A DNA stretch of 64,000 nt from Epiperipatus broadwayi (taxonomy: Eukaryota > Onychophora > Udeonychophora > Euonychophora > Peripatidae), in assembly GCA_028023455.1 (NCBI GenBank), contig JAQFVV010006238.1:1557478-1621477 (forward strand), read 5' to 3'. The translations under genes and the position numbers were made by a program. Below the pieces are notes generated by a model. The model was not told the DNA's origin. It did not search any database and worked only from the letters and a program-made list of their open reading frames with translations. Positions 1 through 12,199 of this stretch are shown here, one piece after another; within the stretch, counting starts at the first letter, position 1; every line of letters begins with the position of its first letter.

Positions 1-1524
1 GTAAAATCAGAAACATAATGTTAAAAGATTCTAAAACATTTGTTTTCATTTTGAAAATTAAAATGAAGAGAGCAAAATTGTCAAAATCAGCAAAATAATC
101 TTTAAAGACTCTAAAACACAGGTTTTCACTTTGAAAATCAAAATGAAGATATAGAAACTGTCAATTTTGACCGGTACTCTCCTGTGTAGAAAACAAGAAA
201 CAGCCAATAAGTGCAAGGGCAGATTCTTATCTCGTTGTATTGATTTTTTTATTTGTAAAAAAAATTTAAAGGTTATTCAGTACCATTTTCTTGTTAAAAT
301 AACAGTAAAATCAGCAAAATAATATTAAAAATAGTGGCTTAAGAGACAGTTATTTTAATTCAAATAATATTTATTGAAAAAGATTTACCACACTATTCTA
401 CACAGGTAATGATCATAATATTATGTGCAAGTATAGCATAAAGTGAAGAACCACAGAAATAAGATGTTAAAAGTTTTTGTTTCCAATTTAAGGTGCACCC
501 CTCTTTTACAAGTCCAAAATTTGAAAAAAAAAGAGTACATCTTATATTCAAGATAATACATTAATAGAAATATCTCATATTATTATTTTATGTTGGCATA
601 CATCGTAGAAGTGTAGTAGTAATTTTTTAAAATTTTTGTTGCAATTGCTTGTCACTTTTTGTTTTGAAAAATTGTGCTGTTGTGATTTTTTCCTTATTTC
701 AAATAAAATATTGGTTTTACTTCACTAAAAGTAATTGCTAAGCAAAAACATATAAAATGTTAAACCCTTTATGGTAATTGAACCATCTGCATAATTCTGT
801 ATGACATTTTGTTAAGAGATAGTAAAAAATATTCTTTGAAGTTCATGGATATTTCCTAACTATATGAGAAGAAAGGTTGTAATTGTCTGAGTTTTGAAAA
901 GGTCAATACAGTTTAACAGTCATGTTTATTTTTCTCAATGATGGTGATTACATTAAGGTGAGAGAATGAAATGCATTTGACTCATTGTTGGTTAAAAATT
1001 AATGCTTTTAAGGACACTGGCAATTGTTATGAAGGACTATAGAAAACAGAACAGCAAATAATTTCAGAAGTCTTGAATACACTTATAATTTCCCCCAACA
1101 AATAGGACATGTACAATAGATGACTATGTTTCACTGCTTACACTTTTTTTCATTAGTAGGAAAGGTTTGTCTGGTAATCACTAAAAGAAGCTTTAAACTA
1201 GACTACTTTTATTTAACTAGTTTGCTCAAAGGATCATTTGATATTCAAGCACTAAAAATTGTCTGTTTGAACTTTGATCTAAAAATATTTATCTTTCAAG
1301 TCTATTCTTATATCATTGTTCTCAATTGCACATGGCATTAAATTGTGAAGCATAGTGTTTATTTTATCATGATCTCTCAGGTTGTGCATATCATGCTTAT
1401 CATTAAAATTTACTACCAAAACCATTATTCTGCATGATCACGTTGTGGGTAAGATTTATCTCATGAATTGTTTCAGACAAATAATCTTGTTTTCCAAAAC
1501 TGCTAATACTTCAATTTATCATTT
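1..1524. other. AT-rich non-coding stretch, nothing recognised
   Basis: This stretch has homopolymeric A and T runs and only short chance ORFs (73 aa or less) of hydrophobic, Phe/Leu/Ile-rich composition, as expected from random AT-rich DNA. No motif, repeat family or RNA gene was recognised. Confidence 0.6.
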
Positions 1525-1760
1525 CAATTGTGACGGTCCAGGTTTTCCATCCGAAGAGGTGGGATGCATCTAACTACGGTTAGACCTAGGGTCTTTGGTT
1601 AGGATGCCAAGAATGACACAAAGTAACTAACCAATGATCATGCCTATCTCCAATGGGCTAGCTCTAGGTTTACACATTAAATCCAGACACAGTTTAGGCT
1701 AGTTCATCTCTCACCTCTCTTTCAGATTCCACATGTGTTTCAGAATTTAAACCAAGGGAG
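1525..1760. repeat. GC-richer islet, probable unidentified interspersed repeat
   Basis: Base composition rises clearly above the surroundings. The segment has paired fragments such as GGTTAGACCTAGG, GGTTAGGATGCC and GGGCTAGCTCTAGG. No coding frame is convincing; the one reading through it is 63 aa and low in information. It could be an old SINE or MITE, but I could not assign A or B boxes or terminal repeats. Confidence 0.3.
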
Positions 1761-3817
1761 AATGTTGCAATCGGCTCTCTTCAGCATTGAATTTACCTTA
1801 GGGTAGAAATTACATTACATTTATATGGATTCCAACCTAGTAGAAGGCTCGTTTAATCATATTACTGTGATAATGCATGATGTGTGTGTGTGCACACATG
1901 TGTATGGTGGTGAATTGATGAGTGGGTGGAGAAATAATTTTGATAAACTAGAGACCACTTAGTGAAAAATCAGATTTACAATGTTTATTTACAAATGAGA
2001 TAAAAATTGAAAAACTCTTAACCAAAGAAAATAATTGTATACATGTGTGTGTGTCAAGTATGCATCCTATCATATTGATTAAATATATTTATTACACCAA
2101 CCCTTCCCCTGATAGGCATACATGAATAGACACTCATTATATACAAAGTAGGTGAAAGCAATGAAAAGAAAAAAATCATGAAATCAATGTTACAATGATT
2201 TGCGAAGGTAACTAACTATTTAGTGAATATATATGCAGGGATATTCAGTAGCTTCTTGGTTTAATTCCAACTGTAGCAGCTCTCCTCTCCTTGGAAGACT
2301 CCCTCTTAACTATGTATAAGTTTAATAGATAAGACCATTCTCACAAGAATATTAATCATTCACACTGAATAAATAAATAGAAACAAGGGTTAGTCAACAC
2401 ACACACACAAAAATAAACAATGTAAACTCTGTCCTGTAGCAAGTGTGTGTTTTTTAATATGGAATAATACTAAATAAAATCTTACCTTTATTCCATATTG
2501 TAGATACTCATGATAGTAATAATACCCAATGTCATGTCACTGTGGCAGGAGGGTTACTTAGACTTTATTTAATGACATAAATAAAAATTTATCTCATTCA
2601 ACTACCTTATTCCCCACATTTTTTTTTACTTTAGCTACAATGGACTCTTCTGAATTATAGAAATTTTGGTTCCCAGGTATGGAAGTGAAAAAAAAAATAT
2701 ATACAGAATTCTACAAATGTATTCATAAATTACAAAAAAAAATATCACACAACAAATTATTGCTTTCTTCAACATAACTGGCATAAGATTTATGAATTAG
2801 CTAATTAATGTCTCTAATAATTGTTTTAGTCAGACCGCTGTGGCAAATCATGCATTTCTCATGGAGACTTCTCAGTGGCCTGGTTGGAATGACCTTATTT
2901 CCATCTCTTTTTTTTACTCTTTGTTTGGTATCCATCTGGATATTCTAGATGTGGCATTAAAGGTTCAATTAGGCATTACACACTTGAGTACTAAACTATT
3001 GCACTTCCTAGGGTCAGGGCTGACAACAGTTAGCCCTACAACACCATTCAGTTAACCAGAAACATGAATTTTACAGCATATAATCAATTAAAATTTTCTT
3101 AGTTCAATGTTTCTTGTCAAATGATTTTTATGAGAACAGAATTATTCCAACGTTAATATATAACTACTCAGATAACATTTTAATTCGTTCTTTTATTTGC
3201 ATCTGGAGAATAATATGGTCCTTTTTTTTTTCTTTTTCAAATGTCTATTAAGTCAGCTCAATTATTTTATCCAACTTTATAAAACTATTAAAATCACTTT
3301 TGTCTAAATATCAGCCGCAGTTTCTTATAATTTACTTTACAATAATCCAGCTAATAATTTGAAGTGTTTGAATTAGCCACCCTTGTTTTTTAAGATTCGA
3401 GCATTTTAATTTCCAATGTTGTTGTTATACAGTTTTGCCTTCTTTTAAAAAAGTAGAAAAGACTATGGTAAAAATGAACTGGGTCTGTTTTTATACTGCC
3501 CTCGGCTTCCATTCTTAAGTATACTAATATCTCATTTCCTTTTCTATTGCTGTGTGAACTCTATTGTTGCATGTATTACATCGATCATAAGTAAAATAAA
3601 ATTATGCAGTAGAATTACGCTTTCATTTTCTGTACTTGGTTACTTAGTGACTGATTTGACATTAGGTCATTACCATATTTACTTAGTCCAAGTCTTTTAA
3701 AAATGACATACAATATACTGATATTAAATTCATTGTTTACATACATATATATTAGTACGATTATTTTTTCAATTGGCGTTTTTCATCTTTCTAATAGATA
3801 CATGAAATTGATTTATC
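1761..3817. other. AT-rich non-coding stretch with one GC-richer patch
   Basis: Mostly AT-rich sequence with short GT and CA runs near 1880-1905, 2045 and 2400. At about 2830-3055 the composition is more balanced and an open frame of 71 codons runs through it. That protein has no domain I recognise and no splice or Kozak context I can defend. It could be a decayed transposon fragment. Otherwise I see nothing. Confidence 0.5.
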
Positions 3818-4102
3818 ATCAAACATCACATGATCACCATCTCTGTACTAGCACATAATTTGTTGTAAACAAAGGCAAAACTCCCCATACAGTAGTGCCA
3901 CCCTGTGCCAAACAGAATAATCAATGGATGCCAGAAGGCTTGTGCATAAAATCCCTATCTAGTGCCTACTCATCCACAAGCCAGAAACTAGTCTGGGGAT
4001 ATTGGATGAGTAGGCACTAGATAGGGATTTTATGCACAAACCTTCTGGCATCCATTGATTACTCTGTTTGGCACAGGGTGGCACTACTGTATGGGGAGTT
4101 TT
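3818..4102. mobile_element. Hairpin (inverted-repeat) element, copy 1
   Basis: Two arms of roughly 105-120 bp are near-perfect reverse complements. The left runs from about 3878 to 3973 and the right from about 4001 to 4100, separated by a loop of about 26 bases. Landmarks are CAGTAGTGCCACCCTGTGCC and ATCCCTATCTAGTGCCTACT with their complements. It is non-coding and so non-autonomous. A 14-bp direct repeat, GAAATTGATTTATC, abuts it at 3804-3817 and 4103-4116. The left outer part (CATCACATGATCACC) has no partner on the right, so the right end looks truncated. The loop reads as the reverse complement of the loop in the copy at 34802-35144, with about 40 bp missing, so this copy lies in the opposite orientation. 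Confidence 0.85.
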
Positions 4103-4116
4103 GAAATTGATTTATC

Positions 4117-4993
4117 TTGATTCTTCTCTAATATTGTTAAAATACAAGTTTATTGCATCTATATATTTGAGTGTGGTTTAAGTACATCATAAGTGAAAAC
4201 ATATGCTTAACCATCTATTAATTAAAGTTATATTAAAAATAAGATGGATTTGGTGGTGAGAGAGAAGGTTAGATTGTAAGCTACCCTTACACAACAGTAG
4301 AATCAAATATTAATGGATGAATGTAAAAATATTGTTAACATCTTATGACTTTCCCTAATACCTGATATATCGAGTCTTTAGGGAAATATGAATGATAGAT
4401 ATTTTTTACCTATATCTCACAGAGGACATGTACAATAAGGATTAATTTTATATTCATTAGACATTGTTCAAATGTTATATAATTTTATATTACATACAAT
4501 ATGGGTGGTTTAAAAATACACAATCGTTCCATCATATTAATTTTTGTATTGTAAGTATTTCTGCTATCTTGCTAAATTCTTGTAAATGTGTAATAGTAAA
4601 TTATTTATTTTGCCCCTCTGAAGTTGGTATGTTTTTTGATTGATCAGTCTCTGTAGAAATATATTTAAAATAATGATTATGTATCAAATTTTGTGAAAAA
4701 TATGAATTTTTGCATATGATTTTTTTATTTAAATATTAAACAAATTAAATAAATAAATGTGGTAAGATGTTTGCATCAATCATTATATTCAATAAATTTT
4801 ACAAAATTTGCCACACTATATGAAATAATTAACAAAGTGCTCTACAATTTACATGCATTTCAGGAATAACTTTTAAAAATAAACTGGCATTTAACCATCT
4901 GACTTTGACTTATATTAGTAATGTAATGATTATTGTCTTGATGTCAAAATCCACCACCACCATCTATAAATAGTGTAGCTCAATAAAGCTACA
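4117..4993. other. AT-rich non-coding stretch, nothing recognised
   Basis: Very AT-rich sequence between a hairpin element and a trinucleotide array. There is no ORF of interest and no repeat structure that I could see. Confidence 0.55.
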
Positions 4994-5114
<121 letters not shown>

Positions 5115-5620
5115 TTATAATTATTATTTAGTTATATGATTGTTGCTTTTGATAATAGAATTTAATAAATGTTTGTGATAGCTTATCATATATAATAAAT
5201 TCACAGTTCTCAAACATAACTCTATACAGTACATAAAAAGCTGCAGAAAGTAGTTTGCAGTTAATTGAAAGGAGATCCTTTAATTTTTCTTGGAGGCCTT
5301 AAAGAAGAGCAAATTTCTAATGTCCACTCCATGCATTCTTGTCATTGCAGTTATTATGACTATGTGATATTTTATATAGTATATGAACATGGATGGGCTG
5401 CTCACCAATATGCATTAGCCCACCTGGTGAGTTTATTATCATTTTACCACTGAGTTCAAGATCAAGAAACACCGTAATCTTCTCAGTTGCCTGATATCTT
5501 TTAACTGAAATATCAGTTGATGAATGAGTGTGTGAAATGAAAAAAAAATTCCTTAGTAGATATTTACAATCATGACAGACAAAAATAAATCATGGCCCAT
5601 TTCCAGGAGGATGTAAAGTC
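5115..5620. other. Non-coding stretch with an unidentified open frame
   Basis: An open frame of 62 codons lies at 5265-5453 (+), in slightly more complex sequence than its surroundings. It contains HGWAAHQYALAHL, which I do not recognise. It could be a decayed repeat or a lone exon; a GT lies just after it (CACCTGGTGAGTTT, about 5421-5434) and would fit a splice donor. I found no matching acceptor or protein family, so I do not call a gene. Confidence 0.3.
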
Positions 5621-5769
5621 ACCAAACAAGACAGTGGTTGATGGCCGAAGGTCAATGATGCTAAGAATCTCCTAATTTAGAACCCAGGTTGCCATTTGAC
5701 GATGATCTTTTATTTAGGTACTTAGAACTGCAGATCATTTTCAAATGAAGGAAGAATGCAAGAATTGGA

Positions 5770-6240
5770 AGAAGTCTGTCTCATATTAAATGGGACATTG
5801 TTGGACTTTGTGAAGTTCAAAGAAAAGGTAAAGAGATAATTGATTTAAAAAGTGGACATGTGCTATATAACAAAGACCCAAATATTGGAAGTACACGTGA
5901 AGTAGGATTCATTATAAATAAAAAGTGGAAGAACAACATAAAAGTCAGGTGACAAGATTAGCAGATACCAAATACCCCCAAAAATTTTCATAGTGATGAA
6001 GTAGTAGAGGATTTTTATATGAATGGATAAAAGGCTTTTGATCAGACCAAATGACATTTTAAAATTCTTATGGGATACTTTAATGCTAGAATTGCTAAAC
6101 AATTGAAAGATGAAAATGTTGTAGATAACTTTGATTATGGTGATAGAAATAAGAAAGGACATAGACTTGTGGAGTTTGCAGTAAAGGAACACTTTATATT
6201 ATGAATTCTTTTTTTTCTTCGAAAAAAATGTTAAATGGAA
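5770..6240 (+). pseudogene. RTE endonuclease domain remnant
   Basis: The frame beginning near 5770 reads SHIKWDIVGLCEVQRKG and continues to a stop at about 5950. The endonuclease resumes near 6060 with MGYFNARIA and then GDRNKKGHRLVEFAVKE up to about 6200. In active elements the second block is GDFNA; here the aspartate of that motif is tyrosine, so the nuclease active site is lost in addition to the frame breaks. The enzyme nicks genomic DNA to prime reverse transcription in living relatives. The 109-codon open frame on the opposite strand (5863-6192) is a shadow of this domain. Confidence 0.75.
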
Positions 6241-6939
6241 ATGGAAATGGAAGCATCCAAATGAAGGTACATTAGAATTGGATTATTATTTCAAGATTGT
6301 AATGTTCTTAATAAATTCAACACAGGAAGTGATCATTGACTATGTAACATATATGTTAATGCAAAACTAGAGACACAAAATTATTAAGAAAAATAATACT
6401 CCTAATCTTCAGAATTTAAACTAGAACTTTCAAATCATTTTCAAATATTAACAAATTTTGAATATGATTCTAATTTAAATGAAATCAATAGGAAAATAAG
6501 TGATACACTTCTACAAACTGCAACAATGATGGCTGGTTAAAAAAAAGCAATAAATTGATCAATAAAATTTCTACCGAGAATAGCGAATTTATGAAGAAAA
6601 GCAGGAATATGAAAATATATTAAAAAGATGCAGGATTGAATATCTCAAATTTTGTAAAATACTCTGAAAAAGAGTTGATAATGATGCAAGAAAGTATAGT
6701 TGTGAACTAGCAAAGAAAGTAATAGAAGAGAATAAAAGTCTCAAGAGTGTAAAAACAACATTTTGGCATTGGTAGGAAATTTATATCTGCAATAAGAAAA
6801 AGAAATGGAACTACTACTAAAAGAAGAGATGGCATAATGAAATGTGTAGTAGAGTTCTGTCAATAATTATGTAATAATAAAGAACAAGGAAAAGTACTTT
6901 CTATAACTATTATATCTTCTGTATTGCCTAGGATTTTAA

Positions 6940-8270
6940 ATGAAGAAGTGAGACATGCAATTAAATTTTTGAAGTATAGAAACATTTCAGGTAATGATGG
7001 AATTATAATTGGTATCTTAAAGGAAGCAGATGAAGAAATAGAAAAATTTTGACAAAGTTATATACCATATATCTAAATGCAGTATTAATATTTAAAAAAA
7101 GTGATAAAGAAGATATTAGAATATTACAGACCAAATAATCTTTTATCACTTTGGATTTCAGTCATTCAAAAGAACAAATTAACTTTAAAAGTGATTTCAT
7201 ATCTAAGTATTGAGAGAAGTTATAGAAAGGACCAATGAATATGAGTTACCATTATGCTTTGGATTTATAAATTATGAAAATATTTGATTCTATAAGCATT
7301 TCTTCAGTGTTTAAGGCATTAGATTATCAAGATATATGTCCAGGATTTTGTCATATTCTGAAGAATATTTATAAAAATGCAATGACAACAATTAAATTAC
7401 ATAATGGTACTAGAAATCTTAACATTGAGAAGGGTGTATGATGGGGTGACTCCATATCTCCAAAACGTTTTACAGTGATGCTGCAAGAAATATTTTGTGG
7501 ATTAAAATGGGAAGCTAAAGGGGTAAAAGTAAATGGAGATTATTTAAGTCATTTTGATTTTGCAGATGATGTAGTTGCTTTTGAAATAATGCTTCAGAGC
7601 TTCAGGAAATATTACAAGAGTTATCAGATGAAAATAAGGAAGTTGGCTAAAGGTAAACATTAAAAGGACTAAACGATTTTCTCAAAAGATGAAAATAAAG
7701 ATTGATAATGATTAGTTAGAAGAAGCTAACAATTACAAATACTTTGGACAGATTATTACTATAGATGAAAACATAATGGATGAAAATAATCATAGAATTA
7801 AATTTGGTTGTAGGTCTTTTAGTAGAAATAACTTATTATTGAAAGGAAATATCTGTGTGTTTGAAAAGGAAAGTTTTTTAATAAATATATTTTATCAATT
7901 TTTAATTATGAATCTGAGACTTGGATGCTTAATGTAAGAGCAATGCAGAGACTTCAGACCACTCAAAGAAGTATAGAGAGATACATGTGATGAATAACAA
8001 GAAGAGATCGGAAATAAAATACATGGATAAGAGAACAAACAGGTATTACTGACATTGTTGAAAGAATTAAAAGACTTAAGTGGGGTTGGTCAGGACATAT
8101 TTCTAAAAGATATGATAATAGATGGACAGTTGAAATTTTAAACCAGAATTCCAAGAGTTTGTAAAAGACCTAGAAAGAAACCACTTGTAAGATGGATCGA
8201 TGAAATAAGGAAATCTGTGTCTTAGTGATGTGAAAAAAAGGGGCTAGAAGATGGACATGGATTGACCTTG
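6940..8270 (+). pseudogene. RTE reverse transcriptase and C-terminal domain remnant
   Basis: The palm-domain box FADDVVAF is intact within an open stretch at 7475-7663 of 62 codons. It is preceded by NGTRNLNIEKGV and a stop, then WGDSISPKRFTVML. After it, frames shift repeatedly. NYESETWMLNVRAMQRLQTTQRS (about 7900-7975) matches the connection region that in live elements reads YGSETW, and RRDRK-NTWIREQTGITDI follows. The final block, PRKKPLVRWIDEIRKS to ILQWTDND, matches the RTE carboxy tail. Stop codons and indels prevent any product. Confidence 0.8.
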
Positions 8271-8330
8271 GAGAGATTTTCATCCTACAATGGACTGATA
8301 ATGATTGAAAATTATGATGATGATGATGAC

Positions 8331-8815
8331 TGTACTAAATTTCCACCCTACACTCAACATGAAATATTTAGATTAGCAAAAGAATAATTAAGGTATTAAT
8401 TGTTAATATTAGAATATTTTTTATTTTGTTAATATGAGAATATTTTTTAAAGTAGTAAACATTGTTTACTGTTTTAGAAATAGGAAAAAATAATAATCAA
8501 TGCATAGTATTATGAAGCTTCTTCTAAGTCTTTTACTTGAAATGCGATGATATAGTTGGTCAGATGTGTTTTATTAAGTTCTCATTGTACACTAAGAACT
8601 GGAAAGAAAGCTAGTCATTTCATTTATTTTATTATTGTCAGAATAGACAAGTTGCAAAATTAACAATTTTTTTGGTTCAGAAAATACTTGTTATAAATTA
8701 TTTATAGATTGAAGTTTAGCATAAAATAAGAGACCATTAATATATATATTTATATTAACAACATTTTAATTTAAGCAAAATTAAAACTATCTCAGTATAT
8801 TGTTTGTCTAAAAGT
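8331..8815. other. AT-rich non-coding stretch, nothing recognised
   Basis: Unique-looking AT-rich sequence between the RTE tail and a palindromic element. No ORF or RNA was recognised. Confidence 0.5.
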
Positions 8816-9345
8816 TTGTAATGATGACATTTTACATGTAATTTTATATTGAACGATTTCCATCACTTAGTATTATCTGTTAAACCCGCCTTGCAAGCAA
8901 GTAGTTGGTTGCAGACGGGTGTGGGTTCGTGTCCTGGCCGATGCTATGACATATGAAAAAAAAAAAAGTAAACTTTATTTAAACTTTTTATATACATTCA
9001 ATTGGTAGAAACTTTTCAGAGGTAAGACAAGGTTTCAAGTGGTATTTTTCTGCTTTTTCAAGTGTTGTTGAGCTGACCAGTCGCATTATTAGCATGAGAA
9101 TCAATCTAGGAACTTTTTGACTTGTTCGAAATATTCTATTTTGTTGAAGTCCAACTAGATTATTCTATCTAAGAAATTTGACAGAATAGCCTAGTTGGTT
9201 AGTGCACCATCTTATATTCATTATTCCCGAATCTAAAGGTCTCTGTTTTGATTCCCATACTAGTATTATTATTGTTTAGAGCATTAACATCTGAAGAAGA
9301 GAATGTCATTCAAAATGTGTTATATACTACTCTGAATGCTACCTT
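8816..9345. mobile_element. Imperfect fold-back element (paired inverted SINE-like arms), copy 1
   Basis: The two halves are diverged reverse complements around a centre near 9165. For example, TTTTTCAAGTGTTGTTGAGC with ATTAGCATGAGAATCAA on the left pairs with ATGTTAATGCTC and ATGGGAATCAAAAC read on the opposite strand of the right half. The right half carries tRNA-promoter-like pieces: an A-box-like TAGTTGGTTAGTGCA at about 9193 and a B-box-like GTTTTGATTCCC at about 9246. The outer end (GTAATGATGACATTTTACATG) recurs near 34256 and in reverse at 55490-55505. A different SINE is inserted into the left arm. Confidence 0.6.
8885..8967 (+). mobile_element. 5'-truncated tRNA-derived SINE nested in fold-back element
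   Basis: This shares its 3' two-thirds with the SINE at 26003-26104: GCCTTGCAAGCAAGTAGTTG, then a B-box-like GTGGGTTCGTGTCC, then GGCCGATGCTATGACAT and a 12-bp poly(A) tail. The A-box part is missing. It interrupts the fold-back arm, so it inserted later than that element. Confidence 0.85.
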
Positions 9346-11036
9346 GTGAAAATGTTGTAAGGGGAAAATTTGAATTGTGAACATGGATATAGATGTTACA
9401 GTATTTGACATCTTTAGTTCAACTGGTGAGTAACTATTGTGGGTGAAAAGCAAGCATGTGAGAGGGGGTGCTGTTTTTTTTTTTTTTCACTGGTGGGTGA
9501 TTTCAATATCATGGAATTGAGGTATAGACTGATAAAAACAAAGAAAGAAAGGTAATTTATTGCGTGTTTAAAATATGAGTACAAATATGACTTGTTATAT
9601 ATATATATTGATATCTATTTATCCTAGTAATTACTTAATTATCTTATGCAAAAACCACATGTTCATATCAAATTGGAAATTAGCTTTTAAATGATTGACT
9701 AACTTTTTAACTTTACTTGGATGATTCTCCATTACTATGATAATCACATCATTTCTGTATTTAGATTTACTTTAGCAGTTAATATATTTATAACTTTTTA
9801 AAAGGTAATCTTTTCTAGTAAAATATAAAATTATGGTATTGTATTATTTTTTCGCACATCCAATTTATATACATACGGCATTTTTAATTATTATATAAAC
9901 ACATACAAAAATATCTTTGAAAATCTAATTTTAATATTACACACATATAATATATTTATTAGCGAAAGCATGGTTTTCTGAACTGGCGAAGGTATGTTTA
10001 TATACATTGAGACAGATTGGTCCCATGGCACACATCAGTGTACATGTGATATATTGTTAGCAAAAAGAATTAAAAGTAAAATTAAAATATTCTAAAGTTA
10101 AAAATAAAATAGTCTAGAATTAAAAGTAAAAATAAAAATGTCGAAAATTAAGTAAAGTAATTTAAAAGATAGTTGATCAGCTTTGGGGATTATCTAATTA
10201 AATGCGATGGAAAACATAAATATTTCAAATACGAAAAGGGATTTTATTTTACAGAAGTCACATTAAGCAGATTAAATCTAGTTAATCAGCTGAAGATATA
10301 AGTATTTGAGCCAATTCATAACCTACCCCGATATTGTTAGGTAAATATGTTTTATCTATTTTTGTTTGGAAGATGAATCAGAATGGGTCATTTGATATTC
10401 AGATAGTTCAAGAAAATGTAAATGTAGGAAGATTCATTGGAATATTTCCCACTTTCCATTGATTTAAATAGTAATATGAAAGTCAGGATCTTGGGTTATT
10501 CAATTGGCATTTGAAAATGGCTTCAAATGATTTAAAGTGCAAACATTTATTCAAGATTAACAACCAACATTTATCCAAATTCAACATAGGAATAAAATTT
10601 AAATGATGTTTATGAAAGTAAGTAAATATGATAGTGAATGAAGTTAGTAAAAGCTTCTGTACAGGTATTATCCAACTATGCTATGTTATATATTGTTAAT
10701 AATGATTTTTAATATTATAGGGGCTATTAGTAAACAATAGCAAGATTTATGCGATTTATAAATTCTAATTTAGTCATCTAGAATTTTATTAGTTAAATGT
10801 TAGAACTTCACAAACTGTAAAACAATTTTAAAATAGTTATAGTTGACTTGTTGTGTGTATGCTTTTGTAGAATATACAAACATTTTCTTTTTGATATTAA
10901 GGAGTCCAAGGCTTATTTGCACCTCCTAAAATCCCCTTAACATCAATATCTTCTTTCTGACTTTCAATTAAGAAATCTGTAAACAATGAAATCATCAGGT
11001 AAGAAACAGTTCATTTGAATTCCCAAATAATTATTG
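9346..11036. other. AT-rich non-coding stretch with a short minisatellite
   Basis: No ORF of note. A poly(T) of about 15 occurs near 9474-9488. At 10065-10155 lies a degenerate AATTAAAAGTAAAA-type A-rich minisatellite with roughly three units. Nothing else was recognised. Confidence 0.5.
10065..10155. repeat. Degenerate A-rich minisatellite
   Basis: AATTAAAAGTAAAA-like units recur about every 25-35 bases with interspersed TTCTAAAG and GTCTAGA pieces. The array is imperfect and short. Confidence 0.6.
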
Positions 11037-11095
11037 TTCCTGATCTAACAATAAAGTTAGCTGGATTGGATTTTCCTAAATATTACTAGGAACTT
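11037..11095 (+). repeat. Interspersed repeat fragment, related to 12200-12260
   Basis: AATAAAGTTAGCTGGATTGG and CCTAAATATTACTAGGAA match the fragment 1.16 kb downstream with about one change in six bases and the same strand. The family is unknown. The core (RTAAAGYTARCTGGATT) could be part of a larger element whose other parts have diverged. Confidence 0.5.
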
Positions 11096-12199
11096 AGAAT
11101 CTTTAAGTCCCTTGTGTTGTATTGTGTTTTTCAGAAATAGAATTAAAAACAATTATCTTATTTGATTGCCAGTAATTATGAACCATAATCCATGCGGTAA
11201 ATAATTATTCAATCCTTGTCTACAATAGAGAATTGAAAACTTAACATATTATAGAATTTATTATTTGGTCGAAATCATCCCATGTTTGTAAATATTTAGA
11301 TGTTTTCTGTTTTTTAAATCCTTATTCTAAATAAATATTTTTTAAAAATTTAATTCGGGCATTTAATTAATTAATTAATTAAATAGCTTTATTTCCTTGA
11401 GAGTTCATAAGTGACAGATGGCCACAATTCATTCATCTAAAGCTCCAAGGTATGCCATTTTATCTTTGCACCAAACCATGCAAATCAGTTGGGCACTATA
11501 AAAGAAAAGCAAGGAAAGTTTTGGAGGTTTTGAATTGTGGTGCTGATGAAAACTTATGAGAATTTTTTTCAACACCAAGGAAATAAAAGAAATGGATACT
11601 TGATCAGATTAGGCCAGAAAAATTGGAGAACAGATGATCATATTGAAATGTGTATTTTTGTCAAACGTTTTTAATTAAAACATAATCAGACTTTAGTTTG
11701 TCTAAATTTTAAATGTACATTTACCTACAATTTACATTTTGTTATTTCATAATTGAAGAAAATTTCTGATTTTATATTATATAATAAACATGCTCAGCCA
11801 TTGTCTATATATATATATTGAATAAAAAATTTTTTTAGCCAATGTTCAAACATTGAAATAAATCATTTACAAATAATATTCATATAGGAATCCAATTTAT
11901 ATAATTAAAAATGAACAATGTTAAGAAAATTAATGGTGAAAGAAAAGGATAACCACGAATTAAAGGCAGTTGCTTCGTGTTCGTTCATAAATTTCTTCAC
12001 TACATATCAAAAATAACTTCACAGAAAATATTTAACAAACTGTTAAGTGGATTGGGTTTGGCAGTAACTCAACATATAGTTTCATCACCCAAAAATAGTC
12101 TCAAATCAAGATTCCCTTTTGTGATGTTCAACCAAGAATCTACAAATGAAGAATTTTGACATGAAAAGTATACTTCTTATAACGTTTAATTTATTTTTT
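11096..12199. other. AT-rich non-coding stretch, nothing recognised
   Basis: Includes a short (ATTA)n run at about 11363-11384 and a TA run near 11807-11819. A 60-codon open frame at 11977-12159 has no recognisable similarity. Confidence 0.5.

Larger units (their letters stand above)
5625..8330 (+). mobile_element. Decayed RTE-type non-LTR retrotransposon, near full length
   Basis: Conceptual translation across three frames gives, in order, an AP endonuclease, a reverse transcriptase and the C-terminal tail typical of RTE elements. Visible pieces are WDIVGLCEVQRKG (endonuclease N-part, about 5790), MGYFNARIA (about 6072, the GDFNA motif), a KAPG-like GNDGII (about 6990), GWGD-like WGDSISP (about 7443), FADDVVAF (about 7559, the catalytic box), then WGWSGHIS (about 8080) and RPRKKPLVRWIDEI (about 8165). 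It ends in an (ATG)n tail at 8313-8330, as RTE elements end in short tandem repeats instead of a long poly(A). Numerous stops and frameshifts make it inactive. The clade call is inferred from order, motifs and tail. Confidence 0.85.

Noticed and set aside
5265-5453. Possible exon with HGWAAHQYALAHL and a downstream GT
   Set aside because: No acceptor, no neighbouring exon and no recognised family; left as an unidentified open frame.
5863-6192. 109-codon open frame on the minus strand
   Set aside because: It lies antisense to the RTE endonuclease remnant and its composition is that of an antisense shadow.
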